Of a DNA stretch of 64,000 nucleotides, positions 50,971-60,581 are shown one piece after another. The stretch is from assembly GCA_965219635.1 (NCBI GenBank), contig OZ244783.1, positions 62,001 to 126,000 of the forward strand, read 5' to 3'. Each line of letters begins with the position of its first letter. Position 1 is the stretch's first letter. The translations under genes were made by a program, and so were the position numbers. The stretch is from JAPOXR01 sp965219635 (GTDB lineage Bacteria; Pseudomonadota; Alphaproteobacteria; Rhodobacterales; Rhodobacteraceae). The notes below the pieces were generated by a model. That model was not told where the DNA came from. It searched no databases and saw only the letters and a program-made list of their open reading frames with translations.

Positions 50971-52611
50971 ATGGGTTGGCTTGAAGTAGAAACAGGGCTT
51001 GAGAAGTGCGCCGCGAACTTCGTGCCGCTGACTCCCCTATCACACCTGAACCGCGCATGGGATGTGTTCCCGGACAGGGAAGCGCTTGTCTATGGTGACC
51101 GGCGCTACAACTATGCGGAGTACCACAGGCGGGTTACATGTCTCGCCAGCGCAATGGCAGAAAAGGGGATCAAGCCGGGCGATGTGGTTTCCTCGCTGCT
51201 TCCCAATGTTCCGGCTGCGATCGAGACGCACTTTGCTGCGCCCGCTTGCGGCGCCGTGCTCAACGCGATCAATATTCGGCTTGATGTTGCCACTGTGGCT
51301 TACATCTTTGAACATGCCCGCCCGAAGCTCCTGTTCGTCGACAGCCAGTTTCTTGGTTTGGCGGAAGAGGCCGCGAGCAAGGTTTCGGAGCCGCCCGAAA
51401 TCGTGGAGGTCGCTGACCCACAGGCCGGGCATGCTGCCAGTGGCAATCATCGCGAATACGAGGATTTCATTGCGGCCGGTTCAGCTGAATTCGACTGGCT
51501 GATGCCCGAGGATGAATGGGAAAGCCTGTCCCTGAACTACACTTCTGGAACAACGGGCAGGCCCAAGGGGGTCGTTTGCAGTCACCGCGGCGCTTACCTG
51601 ATGACCATGGGAACGGTCATCAGTTGGCGGATGACTCTCTATCCCCGTTATCTGACCATTGTACCCCTGTTTCACTGCAACGGCTGGAACCACTCGTGGC
51701 TGATGCCGGCAATGGGTGGAACCGTGATCTGTTGCCGCGAGGTCCGCGCAAAGGCGGTGTATGACGCCATTGCGGATGAAGGCGTGACACATTTCGGCGG
51801 CGCGCCGATCGTTCTGAACATGCTTGCCAATGCCCGTCCAGATGAACGCCGGGAGTTCAGTCATACGGTTGAAGTTTTTGTGGCCGGAGCGCCGCCCGCT
51901 GCCGCCACACTCCACGCCGTCGAGAAACTCGGGTTCAATGTGACACAGACCTACGGCCTAACTGAAACATACGGTCACGTGACCGAATGCACCTGGCGGG
52001 ATGACTTGTGGGGCGAGCTTGATGGCACCGACAGGGCCGCCACCAAGGCCAAGCAGGGCGTGCGGATTCCGACCATGGAGAACATCTCTGTCTTTGACCC
52101 GGAGTCGGGTGCAAGGGTTGAACCGGATGGCGCCTCTCTTGGCGAGGTCGTGATGCGCGGCAATTGTGTGATGAAAGGATACTACAAGAACTCCGAGGCC
52201 ACTCGCGAGTCTTTCCGAGGAGGCCACTTCTGGTCTGGCGATATCGCCGTTCTCAATCCAGACAACTACATCCGGATTGCCGACCGGGCCAAGGACATCA
52301 TCATTTCCGGCGGCGAGAATGTTTCCTCAGTGGAGGTTGAGGATGTTCTCATGCATCACCCTTCAGTGTCGCTCTGCGCAGTTGTCGCCAAACCGCACGA
52401 CAAGTGGGGAGAGGTTCCCTTCGCTTTCGTCGAATTGAAGGAGGGAGCGGCCGCCACTGAACAAGAACTGATAGACTTTTGCCGGCAGTCGCTGGCCGGT
52501 TTCAAGACCCCCAAGGGCATAGAATTCACGGAGCTTCCCAAGACGGCAACGGGCAAGATCCAGAAATTCGAACTGCGGAAACTCGTCGGCGCTGGAGGAA
52601 CAGCCGGCTGA
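50971..52611 (+). CDS. Acyl-CoA synthetase / medium- to long-chain fatty-acid-CoA ligase
   Basis: The 546-residue ANL ligase has the P-loop NYTSGTTGRPKGVVCSHRG near residue 190, TQTYGLTETYGHVTE near 325, FWSGDIAVLNPDNYIRIADR near 415 and the catalytic-lysine end PKTATGKIQKFELRKL. It makes acyl-CoA from a free acid and ATP. It lies 144 bases downstream of the FadJ-like gene and probably supplies it. Start ATG 50971 fits the family. Confidence 0.93.
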   Translation: MGWLEVETGLEKCAANFVPLTPLSHLNRAWDVFPDREALVYGDRRYNYAEYHRRVTCLASAMAEKGIKPGDVVSSLLPNVPAAIETHFAAPACGAVLNAINIRLDVATVAYIFEHARPKLLFVDSQFLGLAEEAASKVSEPPEIVEVADPQAGHAASGNHREYEDFIAAGSAEFDWLMPEDEWESLSLNYTSGTTGRPKGVVCSHRGAYLMTMGTVISWRMTLYPRYLTIVPLFHCNGWNHSWLMPAMGGTVICCREVRAKAVYDAIADEGVTHFGGAPIVLNMLANARPDERREFSHTVEVFVAGAPPAAATLHAVEKLGFNVTQTYGLTETYGHVTECTWRDDLWGELDGTDRAATKAKQGVRIPTMENISVFDPESGARVEPDGASLGEVVMRGNCVMKGYYKNSEATRESFRGGHFWSGDIAVLNPDNYIRIADRAKDIIISGGENVSSVEVEDVLMHHPSVSLCAVVAKPHDKWGEVPFAFVELKEGAAATEQELIDFCRQSLAGFKTPKGIEFTELPKTATGKIQKFELRKLVGAGGTAG

Positions 52612-52658
52612 CTATTGGTGCCGCAATCCAGAAACGGTTCCCTCTGCGGAAAATCTGA

Positions 52659-53672
52659 ATGAACAAACTGGCCGATTTTCAGGTCCTGGAGTGCACCGGG
52701 CGCTGGCATCAATCCGCAAATGATCCGGGCCGGGATGTGATCGTCAGAATCGATGATTTGATTCTGACACTGATCGGCAAGGACGACCGTGCGATTGTAA
52801 CCTGGACCTGCGATGCAATCCGCCGCATTAATCCCGATGGCGGCCCCGCTGCACCTGCAATCTACTCACCCGACAGCGAAGGACAGGAGACCATCTCGAT
52901 CACGGACGAGACCATGATCTCCGTGCTGGACAATATCATCTCGAACTTTGCCGGACCGGAAATCAAGCCTGGGGTCACTCTCCGGGGTTTTTTGCTGATA
53001 CTCGGCCTGGGGGCGGTGATTGTGGCCATCATTGCGCTCTTTTCGGACAACCTTGCCTCGCAATTGGCCGGACTGGTTCCGGCAAAGGAGCGCCGCGTTG
53101 TCGGCGAGCGGGTTCTCTCCAGTTTTCTCGATAACAGGGGCAGGGAATGCGCATCGGCCGGCCAGCCCGGCCCGCTCGGCCGGTTGGGGGAGCGCCTTTT
53201 CCCGGACGGCGAGTTCGAACTTTATGTTGTAGAGGGGGAGTCGGTTCGCAGCCTGATCATTCCAGGCTCGATCTTGATACTTGGCTCATCGTTGCTGGAA
53301 GAGTTCGACGGGCCAGAACTTGTGGCAGGCCAAGCGCTGGCGGAAGCAGTAGCGGCAAGAAGCTCGGATCCGTTCGGAGTGTTTCTCAAGAGCGCCGGCC
53401 TGATTGCCGCAGCCAATCTCGTTCTCGGAAATGGCGCTCATGATGAAGTTGTGGATGAGTTTGCACGCTGGGTACCGGTAACCGGGCCTTCCCAGCTTGA
53501 TGAAGCCGAATTGCTTGCAGAATTCGAGCGGGCCGGATTTTCCAGTGCGCCCTATGCCAGTTCATTGGGCAGCAACGGCGCTCTTGCCAATCAGGACCCT
53601 TATCCGGAACGCTACGAGCCGCTCATGAGTGACGAGGAATGGTTGAGGCTGAGAGACGTTTGCCTGAATTGA
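52659..53672 (+). CDS. Membrane-anchored protein resembling an inactive M48-type peptidase
   Basis: The 337-residue protein has a single membrane segment at about 108-129 (GFLLILGLGAVIVAIIALF). The region 200-240 reads LIIPGSILILGSSLLEEFDG then QALAEAVAARSSDP. It parallels the M48 peptidase core (PGG.IVV..GLL...ELAGVLAHEIAH), but the HExxH histidines are absent. This suggests a metalloprotease-derived scaffold rather than an enzyme. The N-terminal half (to residue 100) is soluble and unrecognised. The similarity is weak and was seen by eye only. Confidence 0.7.
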   Translation: MNKLADFQVLECTGRWHQSANDPGRDVIVRIDDLILTLIGKDDRAIVTWTCDAIRRINPDGGPAAPAIYSPDSEGQETISITDETMISVLDNIISNFAGPEIKPGVTLRGFLLILGLGAVIVAIIALFSDNLASQLAGLVPAKERRVVGERVLSSFLDNRGRECASAGQPGPLGRLGERLFPDGEFELYVVEGESVRSLIIPGSILILGSSLLEEFDGPELVAGQALAEAVAARSSDPFGVFLKSAGLIAAANLVLGNGAHDEVVDEFARWVPVTGPSQLDEAELLAEFERAGFSSAPYASSLGSNGALANQDPYPERYEPLMSDEEWLRLRDVCLN

Positions 53673-53709
53673 AACCACTGCGCCCGGACTCGCTGTCTGG
53701 GATGATCAC

Positions 53710-53725
53710 GGCCCGAAGCCGGGCC
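53710..53725 (+). terminator. GC-rich hairpin after the membrane protein gene
   Basis: GGCCCG-AAGC-CGGGCC is a 6-bp stem with a 4-base loop, 38 bases past the stop at 53672 and before zapE. A short ATTT follows, so it may be a weak terminator. Confidence 0.45.
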
Positions 53726-53799
53726 ATTTGCCCGTGCCGCTGGCGACGCATTGATCAGCTGGGAGTCATCCAGAGTCTTCCCGCTTGGGAGGAGAACGT

Positions 53800-54948
53800 G
53801 TGAGCCTGCGCAGTGCCCTTGATGCGAGGATTGAGCAGGGACACCTGCTGAGGGACCCGGCCCAGATCGCCGTTGTGGAATTGCTTGAGGGCCTGCTTGA
53901 GCGCGCTGGTGAGGCAAGCCGGAAATTCAGAAGGCTGGGTGGATTTTTCGGGGGCAGCCGGAACCACACAAGCCACGGGCTGTATATCTGGGGCAAGGTA
54001 GGACGGGGCAAGTCCATGCTGATGGACCTGTTCTATGAGCATCTCGATGCCGAAAGAAAGCGAAGGGTGCATTTTCTGGAATTCATGCAGTCGGTTCATG
54101 CCGACCTGCACGAAATCAGAAAGCGGGATGTAGACGATGCTGTTCTGCCAGCTGCAGACCGGATTGCCCGCAATGTCACCCACCTGTGTCTTGACGAGAT
54201 GCAGATTGATGACATCGCCGATGCCATGATCGTCGGCCGGTTCTTCGAACGGCTCTTCGAGCGCAACGTAACCGTCGTGACGACATCCAATCGACCGCCA
54301 GAAGAACTCTACAAGTATGGGCTCAACCGCCACCTCTTCGTTCCGTTTATCGAACTGATCAGGGACCGGATGACCATCCATGAACTGGGAGGTGCGGTTG
54401 ACCACCGCCAGGGACGCCTTGCTGGAACGAAGACCTATTTTTTTCCGGCAAACGAAGCTGCGCAGCAGGAAATCGACGGCATCTGGAATTCACTTGCCGG
54501 CCCGGGCGTTTGCCGAAGCCTGTCTCTACCTCTGCAGGGCCGCATGGTTGAATTGCCGCGCTTCGCCAATGGCGCGGCGAGGGCCCGCTTCGATGAACTG
54601 TGCGCAAGACCTTACGGACCTGGCGACTACCTGGCGATTGCTAATGCTGTTCGCTTGCTGGTCATCGAAGATGTTCCCTTCATGACGCGGTCAAACCAGG
54701 ATGAAGCAAAGCGCTTTGTCATGCTCGTGGACGCTCTCTACGATTCAGGTGTCTCGGTTGTCATCTCGGCTGCCGCTTCTCCTGAACAACTCCACGATGG
54801 CCGCAGTGGCTCGTTCGAGTTCGAGCGAACCGCGTCGCGGCTGGCAGAAATGCAGTCCGCCGATTGGCGAGCCAGGTCAGCACAGCAAGCGGACCCTACC
54901 GGCGGCGTTGGCTCGATCAGTGCCAGCGAATCATCAGTTGGCAAGTAG
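53800..54948 (+). CDS. zapE: Cell division AFG1-family ATPase
   Basis: The 382-residue P-loop ATPase has SHGLYIWGKVGRGKSMLMD (Walker A), VTHLCLDEMQIDDIADA (Walker B) and TTSNRPPEELYKYGLNRHLFVPFIELI. These are characteristic of the ZapE/AFG1 (LACE1) family, which binds the FtsZ ring in bacteria. GTG 53800 is chosen because GGGAGGAG precedes it at good distance; an upstream in-frame TTG lies inside that ribosome site. It appears to be monocistronic. Confidence 0.94.
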   Translation: MSLRSALDARIEQGHLLRDPAQIAVVELLEGLLERAGEASRKFRRLGGFFGGSRNHTSHGLYIWGKVGRGKSMLMDLFYEHLDAERKRRVHFLEFMQSVHADLHEIRKRDVDDAVLPAADRIARNVTHLCLDEMQIDDIADAMIVGRFFERLFERNVTVVTTSNRPPEELYKYGLNRHLFVPFIELIRDRMTIHELGGAVDHRQGRLAGTKTYFFPANEAAQQEIDGIWNSLAGPGVCRSLSLPLQGRMVELPRFANGAARARFDELCARPYGPGDYLAIANAVRLLVIEDVPFMTRSNQDEAKRFVMLVDALYDSGVSVVISAAASPEQLHDGRSGSFEFERTASRLAEMQSADWRARSAQQADPTGGVGSISASESSVGK

Positions 54949-55229
54949 ACCGCTTGGCGGAATTTCGGTGCATTAGATACAAGATCATCCACCGTTTGAC
55001 GCGACATTGTTTCAAAACGGGCGAATTTTCAAAAAAAGATATTCTGTCGCAGCTGAAGGCTGTGGTGGAATGATCTTCGGATTCAGACTGTAGCCTGGAA
55101 AAATGGTTCCGAGCACGGGCGCCGGGCAAGAACGTATGCCCTCCCGAACCGGCTGGTTTGCGGACAGGCAGACTTGCAATTGCCAGTTCATGCCTCACTT
55201 GCAACAGTCTAGCAATCACGGAAAGTGTC

Positions 55230-56189
55230 ATGAAGATTTCTTCCATCACAAAATTTTTGGCGGTCTCAACCCTGATCGCCTTCCCGGCGCATGCCGACCT
55301 GGGGCCTGTGATCAGCCCGGCCGAGCTCGCCGATGAACTCCAGAACAATCCCCCGCTGATCCTCGACATCAGGTCTCTGAAAGCGCCTGAAGGCAAGGAG
55401 GAAGTGGGAACCTACACAGCGGGCCACATCCCTGGTGCAGTCAGCGCTCCCTACGGCAGGTTCAGGGGCCCGCGGGAGAATCCGGGGCAATTGTTGACTG
55501 AGGGCGAGTTGACCAGCCTGTTTCAGGAGCTTGGCATCACCCATGATCGCCATGTCGTCGTGGTTCACCAGGGAAACAGCATTTCCAATTTCGGCGCCGC
55601 TGCGCGTGTCTACTGGACGCTGAAGTCCGCCGGGCTTGAAAGTCTGTCTCTTCTGAATGGCGGTGTCGATGGCTGGACCGAGGCGGGCCTTGAATTGTCG
55701 ACTGAACCGGTCGAGCCTTCACCTTCGACCATCGAGGTGAGTTTCTCGGATCAATGGCTTGCTGAAGCCAAGGATATCGAAGCTGTGATATCCGGCAGTG
55801 ACGAGGCTCTCCTGGTCGATGCCCGGACTGAGGAATTCTGGTTGGGTGACAAGAGCCACCCGGCTGCAGCGCGGCCTGGCACAATTCCCGGCTCGATCAA
55901 CTTTGTTCACTCTTCCTGGTTTGGCGGGAGCAACTCCATCCCGGACTCGGCAAGCGTGCTGGATTTGGCCGGTGAACAGGGTTTCACCTCTGCTCCCAAG
56001 ATCGTTTCCTTCTGCAATACAGGCCATTGGGCGGCAACAAACTGGTTCGCACTTAGCGAGGTTGCCGGGCTGGACAATGTCAAGCTCTACGCCGAGTCAA
56101 TGGTTGGATGGTCGAATGCAGGCAATGAAATGGACAATGTGCCAGGCGCATTCAGCAATCTGCTGAAAAGGGTCAAAAGTACCAACTGA
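55230..56189 (+). CDS. Periplasmic tandem-rhodanese sulfurtransferase
   Basis: The 319-residue protein has a Sec signal (MKISSITKFLAVSTLIAF, cleavage near AHA) and two rhodanese domains. The N-terminal domain lacks an active cysteine (VVVHQGNSISNFG), while the C-terminal domain has SFCNTGHWAATNW with Cys262, the persulfide-forming residue. It moves sulfane sulfur from thiosulfate or similar to cyanide or a thiol acceptor. It precedes a YeeE/YedE transporter and a small secreted or membrane peptide, suggesting a periplasmic sulfur relay. ATG 55230 is selected because the signal peptide begins there. Confidence 0.9.
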   Translation: MKISSITKFLAVSTLIAFPAHADLGPVISPAELADELQNNPPLILDIRSLKAPEGKEEVGTYTAGHIPGAVSAPYGRFRGPRENPGQLLTEGELTSLFQELGITHDRHVVVVHQGNSISNFGAAARVYWTLKSAGLESLSLLNGGVDGWTEAGLELSTEPVEPSPSTIEVSFSDQWLAEAKDIEAVISGSDEALLVDARTEEFWLGDKSHPAAARPGTIPGSINFVHSSWFGGSNSIPDSASVLDLAGEQGFTSAPKIVSFCNTGHWAATNWFALSEVAGLDNVKLYAESMVGWSNAGNEMDNVPGAFSNLLKRVKSTN

Positions 56190-56217
56190 CGCTATTCTCC
56201 CGGGGGTTCGGCGGGAC

Positions 56218-57336
56218 ATGCCAATTGTTTCAGCCGTGTCGGCTGGATCCTCCTACTTGCTGCGCGCCGCCCTTATCGGGGCGGCGCTTGCTGTCTGCGT
56301 AGTCGTCGCTGCCTATGCGGGTCTGCGCTACGGTGTGCTTCTGCTGATCGGGGTTGGATTCGGCATCACACTGGAAGGCCTCCGTTTTGGTTTCTCAGGT
56401 GCCTGGCGCGCAATGATCTTGAGGCGGGAGCCGCAAGGGCTGTTGGCCCAGCTTCTTGCGATTGCGCTGGTTGCGCTGATTGCATTTCCGCTTCTGGCCT
56501 CCAATGAGGGTGAATTGACCGGGGCGCACGCGCCGGTTGGCGTGGCGATGATAGCGGGCGCCTTCTTCTTTGGCGTGGCCATGCAGGTCGTTCTCGCCTG
56601 CGGTTCCGGCACGCTTGTCAATGCCGGAAGTGGTAATCTCGTGGGTCTGATAACACTACCCTTCTTTGCGATTGGGAGTTTTGCCGGTGCTGTTCATCTT
56701 CTCTGGTGGACCGAGATCGGCAGCTTGCCGGTCATCGCACTCGAAGGCGGGCAGGGACTGCTCATCACACTGGCGGGCGTAGGGCTGATAGCCGGATTGG
56801 CAATCTGGAGAGCGGGACCTGCTTCCCTGCGGCTGCCGCGGCGTCTCGTCATAGGCGCAGTGCTTGTCGCGACGCTGTCACTCGCCAACCTGGTGGTGGC
56901 GGGACAACCGTGGGGCGTTGTCTACGGGCTTGGACTTTGGGTAGCCAAGGCCGTGACGGCGGCCGGAGCGGACCTGTCTGCCTCACCATTCTGGTCAGCG
57001 CCCGGCAACGTTATGCGTATACAGGAAAGCCTGCTGACAGATGTTACTTCCCTGACCAATCTCGGAATTATCTCGGGCGCCTTTCTTGTCGTGGCATGGC
57101 GCGGAACTCTTGGACAGCCATTGCCCCGGCTGCCTCTTCGAGCGTGGGCCGCAACCATCATCGCCGGACTGGTGCTTGGCTATTCGTCCAGGCTTGCCTT
57201 TGGCTGCAATATCGGAGCCTTCTTCAGTGGCATTTCCACCGGCAGCCTGCATGGTTGGGTTTGGCTTGTGGCTGCGTTCGCCGGTTCGGTTCTGGGAGTG
57301 CGAATTCGTTCATGGGCAGGATTTGAGGCGCGATGA
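56218..57336 (+). CDS. YeeE/YedE-family (thiosulfate/sulfur) transporter
   Basis: The 372-residue membrane protein has about nine hydrophobic segments and the family motifs VLACGSGTLVNAGSGNLVGL near residue 123 and the C-terminal FGCNIGAFFSGISTGSLHGWVW. Cysteines in both motifs relay thiosulfate or sulfide in YeeE/TsuA proteins. It starts 28 bases after the rhodanese stop and overlaps a small downstream gene by 4 bases. It probably imports sulfur compounds handled by the rhodanese. Confidence 0.92.
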   Translation: MPIVSAVSAGSSYLLRAALIGAALAVCVVVAAYAGLRYGVLLLIGVGFGITLEGLRFGFSGAWRAMILRREPQGLLAQLLAIALVALIAFPLLASNEGELTGAHAPVGVAMIAGAFFFGVAMQVVLACGSGTLVNAGSGNLVGLITLPFFAIGSFAGAVHLLWWTEIGSLPVIALEGGQGLLITLAGVGLIAGLAIWRAGPASLRLPRRLVIGAVLVATLSLANLVVAGQPWGVVYGLGLWVAKAVTAAGADLSASPFWSAPGNVMRIQESLLTDVTSLTNLGIISGAFLVVAWRGTLGQPLPRLPLRAWAATIIAGLVLGYSSRLAFGCNIGAFFSGISTGSLHGWVWLVAAFAGSVLGVRIRSWAGFEAR

Positions 57337-57506
57337 TGTTGACCAGGCGATTGACAGCCGCACTGACTCTCGCATTGGTGACCAGCGTGGTCCTGCTGGA
57401 TATTGGCTGGAGCGAGCCCCTGAATCCATTCCGGTCGCCGCCGCTATTGGCGCTCGGTTCAGGGCAACCGTCGGGCGCAGCGCATTGCGCAACTCTGCCT
57501 GAGTGA
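57333..57506 (+). CDS. Small membrane/secreted peptide coupled to the YeeE gene
   Basis: The 57-residue frame overlaps the YeeE stop in ATGATG (57333-57338). It begins MMLTRRLTAALTLALVTSVV, a signal anchor, and ends with PLLALGSGQPSGAAHCATLP, with one cysteine close to the C-terminus. It has no recognised domain. The coupling, the basic-then-hydrophobic start and the exposed Cys suggest a partner of the sulfur transporter or rhodanese (inference). Confidence 0.62.
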   Translation: MMLTRRLTAALTLALVTSVVLLDIGWSEPLNPFRSPPLLALGSGQPSGAAHCATLPE

Positions 57507-57810
57507 TGGCGATGGCATTACGGGACATTTGGTCTGACACATTGAGTTTCATCTGAGGCTGTGTCTTTTCGGAGACTCTCGGAATGAGTCTGAAGCCGGT
57601 GTCAGTCAACTACAATGAAGTGGCTGGCCGAAGCGGTGATGACTGTGTAGCTGCCTGGCCACAATCTTGAAGGACCGCGGGGAGAAGATCCCTCGCCGGA
57701 AAGCCGGGGAAGGGCTCACCTGCCGTGACGTTTCCCGCACAGTCCGGCAGGTTTTCCTGGGTACTGTCGAGAAGTGCGCGTCGCATCAGCCTGGCACAGG
57801 GACAACTGGC
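57507..57810. other. Intergenic stretch
   Basis: About 300 bases after the small peptide gene with no convincing gene or terminator. Confidence 0.45.
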
Positions 57811-58338
57811 ATGAAAGAGCAAGTAGCGCTGTGGAGCGACAGATACATGGCCAGGCAGATAGCTGCGAAGGACCGCTTCGTCGAAGGTGTGCAGCGGTTA
57901 ATTTCTTGTCATGATGAATGGCCAAATTCGGCGAGGCATGTGATCCGTTTCGTGCAACTCTGGCATGAAGCTAGAATTTTCCGGCGGAGTCATTGGGCAA
58001 TGTGCAGGGGTTTCTCCAGGTTCGGCACGGTCAGCCATGAACAGAGGGCGAGATTTGTCGAAACTGCCCGGTTGCTGGACCAAATGTCGCGTGACTTGTT
58101 TGCGGCAGCCGATCTTGCCCACTCGTCGGAACGTGAGATGCGGCACAGAGTAAACTCCAGCATGGGTGGCCAAGTGATGCGGTTCTGCATGCATCGGATT
58201 GCCGCGCAAATCCAAGACCTGGCCTGCATGGCCGAAGATGCGGCTGAAACACTGGCATTGGGAGCCAGCAGTAAATTCACCAAAGAAATTCTGAAGGAAC
58301 TGAATTCGTACCCGAAAGAATGTGCGGTCGGCAGTTGA
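57811..58338 (+). CDS. Hypothetical protein
   Basis: 175 codons from ATG 57811 (MKEQVALWSDRYMARQ) give a soluble, helix-rich protein. It is rich in Arg/Glu/Ala, with several Met/His (CMHRIAAQIQDLACMAED) and an amphipathic C-terminus AAETLALGASSKFTKEIL. The profile recalls phasin-like helical proteins, but no domain is recognised. An in-frame upstream start at 57667 gives unlike composition. It may be a real gene by length and composition; the other strand also has an open frame, but of poorer composition. Confidence 0.45.
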   Translation: MKEQVALWSDRYMARQIAAKDRFVEGVQRLISCHDEWPNSARHVIRFVQLWHEARIFRRSHWAMCRGFSRFGTVSHEQRARFVETARLLDQMSRDLFAAADLAHSSEREMRHRVNSSMGGQVMRFCMHRIAAQIQDLACMAEDAAETLALGASSKFTKEILKELNSYPKECAVGS

Positions 58339-58660
58339 TACGGGGTCGCAGCGGTGGTTCGGCAAGTCATTCCTGTTCGTTGAACAATGCGGCGGTCTCG
58401 CACGGTAGCCGCGATACGCACCTAAAGGATATGCGTTTCCACCAAGCCCCAAAACTGCGGCGGCGTCTTGCCATCAATAGGCCCATCAGCGTGAAGATCA
58501 TGTGCAGGCACGGAGTTTGTAGGGTCGTGAAGTTCTGCGTTCCGGCACCGCAGCCACCGTGGGGTCGGGGAGCAGCGGTCAAGTTGCCTGGCCGATGCCC
58601 GGTTGCCAGTTGTCCGTTCGTCCGCTACCCGAATAGCAGAAAATATGGGTGTATGGACCG
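58339..58660. other. Intergenic stretch
   Basis: About 320 bases before the aminotransferase gene with nothing recognisable; it should contain that gene's promoter. Confidence 0.45.
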
Positions 58661-59761
58661 GTGCCAAAACTGACCAAACTTGTAGACGGACTGCCCTCGA
58701 CGGTTCCGTTTGTCGGCCCGGAGGCTGCTGAACGAGCCCGGAATGCGACCTTTGCAGCGCGGATTGGCGCAAATGAGAATGTGTTTGGCCCTTCTCCGAA
58801 AGCACTGGAGGCGATGCGCAATGCAGCCGAAGGTGTCTGGATGTACGGGGACCCCGAAAACCATGACCTGAAGACGGCTCTCGCCGAACATCATGGCGTG
58901 GATTTCGACAATGTGGTTGTGGGAGAAGGCATTGACGGACTCCTCGGCTATCTTGTTCGGATGACCGTTGGCCCGGGAGTTCGTGTGGTAACCTCAAGCG
59001 GCGCTTACCCGACCTTCAACTTCCATGTGAATGGCTATGGGGGCGAACTGGTCTTTGTTCCCTATCTCGACGACCGCGAGGATCCCGAAGGGTTAATGGA
59101 GGCGGCGCGGAAACACGAAGCGGCGCTCGTCTATATTGCAAATCCGGATAATCCGATGGGAACCTGGAATGGAACGGCGGCAATGCTGCGCATGATCGAG
59201 GCAACCCCTCCCGGTAGCCTGTTGATCCTGGACGAGGCATATGTCGAGTGCATGCCGGCTGGGGATGTGCTGCCATTTGATACTAATGATCCAAGAGTCA
59301 TCCGGATGCGCACTTTTTCGAAGGTCCACGGAATGGCGGGTGCCCGTGTCGGTTATGCAATCGGGCACAAGGACCTGATCCGGGCCTTCGACAAGATCCG
59401 GAATCACTTTGGAATGTGCAGGATTTCGCAGGCAGGCGCACTCGCATCGCTGAGGGACCCGGAACACCTGGTGTCAATGGTTGGGCGGATCGAAAGGGCG
59501 CGCCAGCGGATTTACGAAATCTCCCGTTCCTGCGGACTTTCGCCAATACCGTCAGGTGCCAATTTCGTCGCCATCGACTGCGGAGAAGACGGGCCTTTTG
59601 CGGTCCGGGTATTGGAGGAACTGACCAGGCGCGGCGTGTTCGTGCGCAAACCGTCGGTTGCGCCTCAGGACAGATGCATCCGGATTTCTGCAGGCACGGA
59701 CAGCGATCTCGATATTCTTGCCGCAGCACTGCCCGAAGCGGTTGAGGCAGCGGGCAAGTAG
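58661..59761 (+). CDS. PLP-dependent aminotransferase (HisC-like, fold I)
   Basis: The 366-residue enzyme has VYIANPDNPMGTWNG near residue 157, LLILDEAYVEC near 187 and the PLP-lysine motif RTFSKVHGMAGARVGY with Lys221. These are features of histidinol-phosphate/aromatic aminotransferase-like enzymes. The true substrate is uncertain; no other his genes are near. GTG 58661 (MPKLTKLVDGLP) is preferred to a GTG four codons earlier because homologues I recall start this way. It appears to be monocistronic. Confidence 0.9.
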   Translation: MPKLTKLVDGLPSTVPFVGPEAAERARNATFAARIGANENVFGPSPKALEAMRNAAEGVWMYGDPENHDLKTALAEHHGVDFDNVVVGEGIDGLLGYLVRMTVGPGVRVVTSSGAYPTFNFHVNGYGGELVFVPYLDDREDPEGLMEAARKHEAALVYIANPDNPMGTWNGTAAMLRMIEATPPGSLLILDEAYVECMPAGDVLPFDTNDPRVIRMRTFSKVHGMAGARVGYAIGHKDLIRAFDKIRNHFGMCRISQAGALASLRDPEHLVSMVGRIERARQRIYEISRSCGLSPIPSGANFVAIDCGEDGPFAVRVLEELTRRGVFVRKPSVAPQDRCIRISAGTDSDLDILAAALPEAVEAAGK

Positions 59762-59912
59762 GAGCCCCATCCCGCCGGAGGCATGAAGCGCCCTGCACGC
59801 GGATGTATCGGATCTGGACTATGAATTGCTGGACCCTGTCGCAGGATGGCAGTTGGCAAGGAACGGACCGCGCCGCATTGGCCAATTCGAGTAGACTGAC
59901 CTTCAGGACCCA

Positions 59913-60581
59913 TCAGATTCCATGAAAGCGCTGCAACAGGCGCGGGATCAGGGACTGGAATTTCAGCGGTGCATCGGTCACTGCAAGGCAGATGCAGTCT
60001 TCTTCGGGGCCGGCTGTTGGGTGATGCACGACTCCTGGGTCGGCAATGCCAACATCGCCGCGCCGATAGTAGGAGCCCCGGTCGTAGAAGGAACCGGCAA
60101 GCACGAGGGTCATCTCCAATCCGTGATGGCCGTGGTCAGGCACCCCTTTGCCCGCTGGAATGTACAGCAGTCTTGCCGTTGAGCCACCGCCCTCGGTGCT
60201 GACCGGGAATTGCCGGATTCCGCCGCCAATGGTCCGCCAGGCCAGCCCGGCCGCATCTGCGCCAACTTGATTGCGCAGGGGCTGCGGCAACACATAGGCA
60301 CCGGTTTGCTTGGGCGGTGAATCCATAGTCTCTGCCGGGTTGGCGTGCCTTGCGTCGGATGCCGCGTTGAGAATTGTGTCCGGAATGGAGGCATCAGCGG
60401 TTTCGGTGATGTGCGCCTGTTCAATGAGTGCGCCACCAATTGTGTCCAGCAGATCAAGATCCGAACGGCAATCCGGGCAGAGCGCCAGGTGTGTGGCTAC
60501 AAGCAGTGAAGTTGCTTCATCCAACGTACCAGCACTATAGGCCAGCAACAGATCGTCTCCTGGATGGTGCTCGATCTTCAT
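59913..60581 (-). CDS. chrR: ChrR-family zinc anti-sigma factor
   Basis: The 222-residue protein starts MKIEHHPGDDLLLAYSAGTL. The Zn-binding anti-sigma domain includes ATHLALCPDCR (His-x3-Cys-x2-Cys). A C-terminal cupin domain has GVPDHGHHGLEMTLVLAGSF and further His/Glu ligands. ChrR holds the ECF sigma factor inactive and releases it under singlet oxygen. The ATG overlaps the sigma gene stop by 4 bases, so the two are made together. The cupin domain is the expected sensor. Confidence 0.93.
   Translation of the reverse strand: MKIEHHPGDDLLLAYSAGTLDEATSLLVATHLALCPDCRSDLDLLDTIGGALIEQAHITETADASIPDTILNAASDARHANPAETMDSPPKQTGAYVLPQPLRNQVGADAAGLAWRTIGGGIRQFPVSTEGGGSTARLLYIPAGKGVPDHGHHGLEMTLVLAGSFYDRGSYYRRGDVGIADPGVVHHPTAGPEEDCICLAVTDAPLKFQSLIPRLLQRFHGI

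Noticed and set aside
57898..58452. 184-codon open frame on the minus strand
   Set aside because: Antisense to a better frame on the plus strand; residue composition (His/Pro/Cys rich) is typical of a chance frame.
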